Shown: in pieces, positions 62,972 through 64,000 of the stretch
Layout: every line of letters begins with the position of its first letter
How positions within the stretch are numbered: the first letter of the stretch is position 1
From: Antedon mediterranea
Lineage: Eukaryota; Echinodermata; Crinoidea; Comatulida; Antedonidae
Assembly: GCF_964355755.1 (NCBI RefSeq)
Contig: NC_092671.1
Coordinates: forward strand, 14,922,501 to 14,986,500
DNA: 64,000 nucleotides
Direction: 5' to 3'
Notes under the pieces: generated by a model
Told to the model about the DNA's origin: nothing
Seen by the model: the letters and a program-made list of their open reading frames with translations, nothing else
Databases searched by the model: none
Made by a program: the position numbers and the translations under genes

Positions 62972-64000
62972 CAGACTATCATTAAACAATATACCAATTA
63001 ATATTATTTGCGTTGTAACTAAAGTGTTTCTCGACTGTCTACTTTCCCTTTAAACGCTAACGAGGCAATTATCAGCTAAATTCGTAATCCGGGGTGGTAC
63101 TTTTCTAATTATTTCAGTTTAAATAGAGGACGCACTGGCAATTAAAGGCATTTCGGATTAATTTAACTTCAAACCACCGGGTAGAAGGGTTATTTTCCTA
63201 CCATAGTATATCTAATTTAGTCACAATTTATATTATTATTTCATAATACTACAGTCCTTGATCAGCTAATGAGTATTGAATGTTCTAATTGGTCGTGAGT
63301 GGGGAGGGGTGTCAGACAAGGATCCAAGTTGGTATATCATGCTCAATCTGCTGCAGTATTCAATCTGTAGGCCTACTGTGATATTGTAAGAAATAGAAAA
63401 CAAGTTATACCGTACCCTACAACAATTACAGTTCATAATGTTGTATGACATAATGTAACATATACAACATCGACACAATGTCATTGGGCTATCAATTCAC
63501 CATCAATTAGTGCGGAATACAGTAGTAGCGGAAATAACCAACAAGAGAATTGGAATTTAAAAAAATACGAGTGGGCGATCTGAAGTGATCGTTTGGGTTT
63601 ATCTCTGTGCTTGTAATTTGGCTATTTGAAATAATATACCGTGATGTTAAAATATATATATATATATTAAATTAAATAATTTAATTCAACAATACAAACA
63701 TGTATATAATGTTAGTTTTATATATTATATATAGACCTAATGCATAATGGTTGATTAACTCAAACACTTTCAAATCTTAAGACTACTGTTGGTGACAGAA
63801 TTAAAGGAAATGTTATTTCCTATTAAGAAAATATCATCTGCGACTTCTATCAACTTTATCACCAGAAAACAGTAAATAACACTTAAACGATTCCAGCAAG
63901 TAGAATTTCATTAGTAGGTTCTTTGTTTTCATTAAGATTGTATACAAGAACAATGTACTTGTTTAAATTGTTTTTAATTTACTAACTCTACCATGTCCCG
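62972..64000. other. Non-coding right edge
   Basis: No gene recognised. An (AT)n tract lies near 63652-63667. The minus-strand frame 63266-63484 is Cys/Tyr-rich by chance composition and has no splice context. Confidence 0.4.

Overview
The window is AT-rich animal nuclear DNA (roughly one third G+C by eye). It has introns with GT..AG borders, short coding islands in long non-coding stretches, AATAAA signals, tRNA-derived SINEs, decayed LINE ends and several MITEs. The palindrome AGGCCT, mostly as TAGGCCTA or TAGGCCTAC, occurs more than 35 times, far above what this base composition predicts. Together with an IGF-like gene, this suggests a marine deuterostome, most likely an echinoderm. The class cannot be fixed from the sequence.

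Layout. At the left edge (231-447, minus) is one exon encoding a signal peptide and a Cys-containing peptide with a KR site and a phase-1 splice donor. It may be a divergent insulin/relaxin-type B-chain exon. Positions 1.2-6.3 kb hold repeats: a (GTTT)n element with inverted ends, a 403-bp tandem duplication, a TA-flanked MITE and a LINE 3' end. Positions 12.2-12.95 kb hold a SINE cluster. At 15.3-18.6 kb (plus) is a complete three-exon gene for a 707-residue nuclear protein. It has a PxVxL motif, a strong NLS, three IKxE SUMO-type sites and a C-terminal coiled coil resembling LRIF1. Positions 18.9-34 kb are non-coding with MITEs and retroelement ends.

At 34.60-38.33 kb lies the most unusual object: a TA-flanked unit of about 3.7 kb. 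Its ends are inverted repeats built from many copies of AAAGAGTG/CACTCTTT. It encloses a broken multi-exon gene for a SAMD3-like protein (frameshift, in-frame TGA, phase mismatch), with a SINE in one intron. I see no transposase of a known kind.

At 47.4-51.2 kb (plus) is a three-exon IGF/insulin-like gene of 350 residues with canonical B- and A-domain cysteines, a short uncut C-region, and a very long basic then acidic tail with a furin-type site. A triplicated 67-bp GC-rich repeat lies just downstream. At 52.3-52.9 kb is a LINE C-terminal relic. At 58.14-58.24 kb (minus) is a single exon encoding the last part of a tyrosine-kinase domain. The rest (58.3-64 kb) is non-coding with a SINE and minisatellites.

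The genes do not form an operon-like unit. The insulin-type exon, the IGF gene and the kinase exon could all belong to growth-factor signalling, but nothing in the sequence links them directly.
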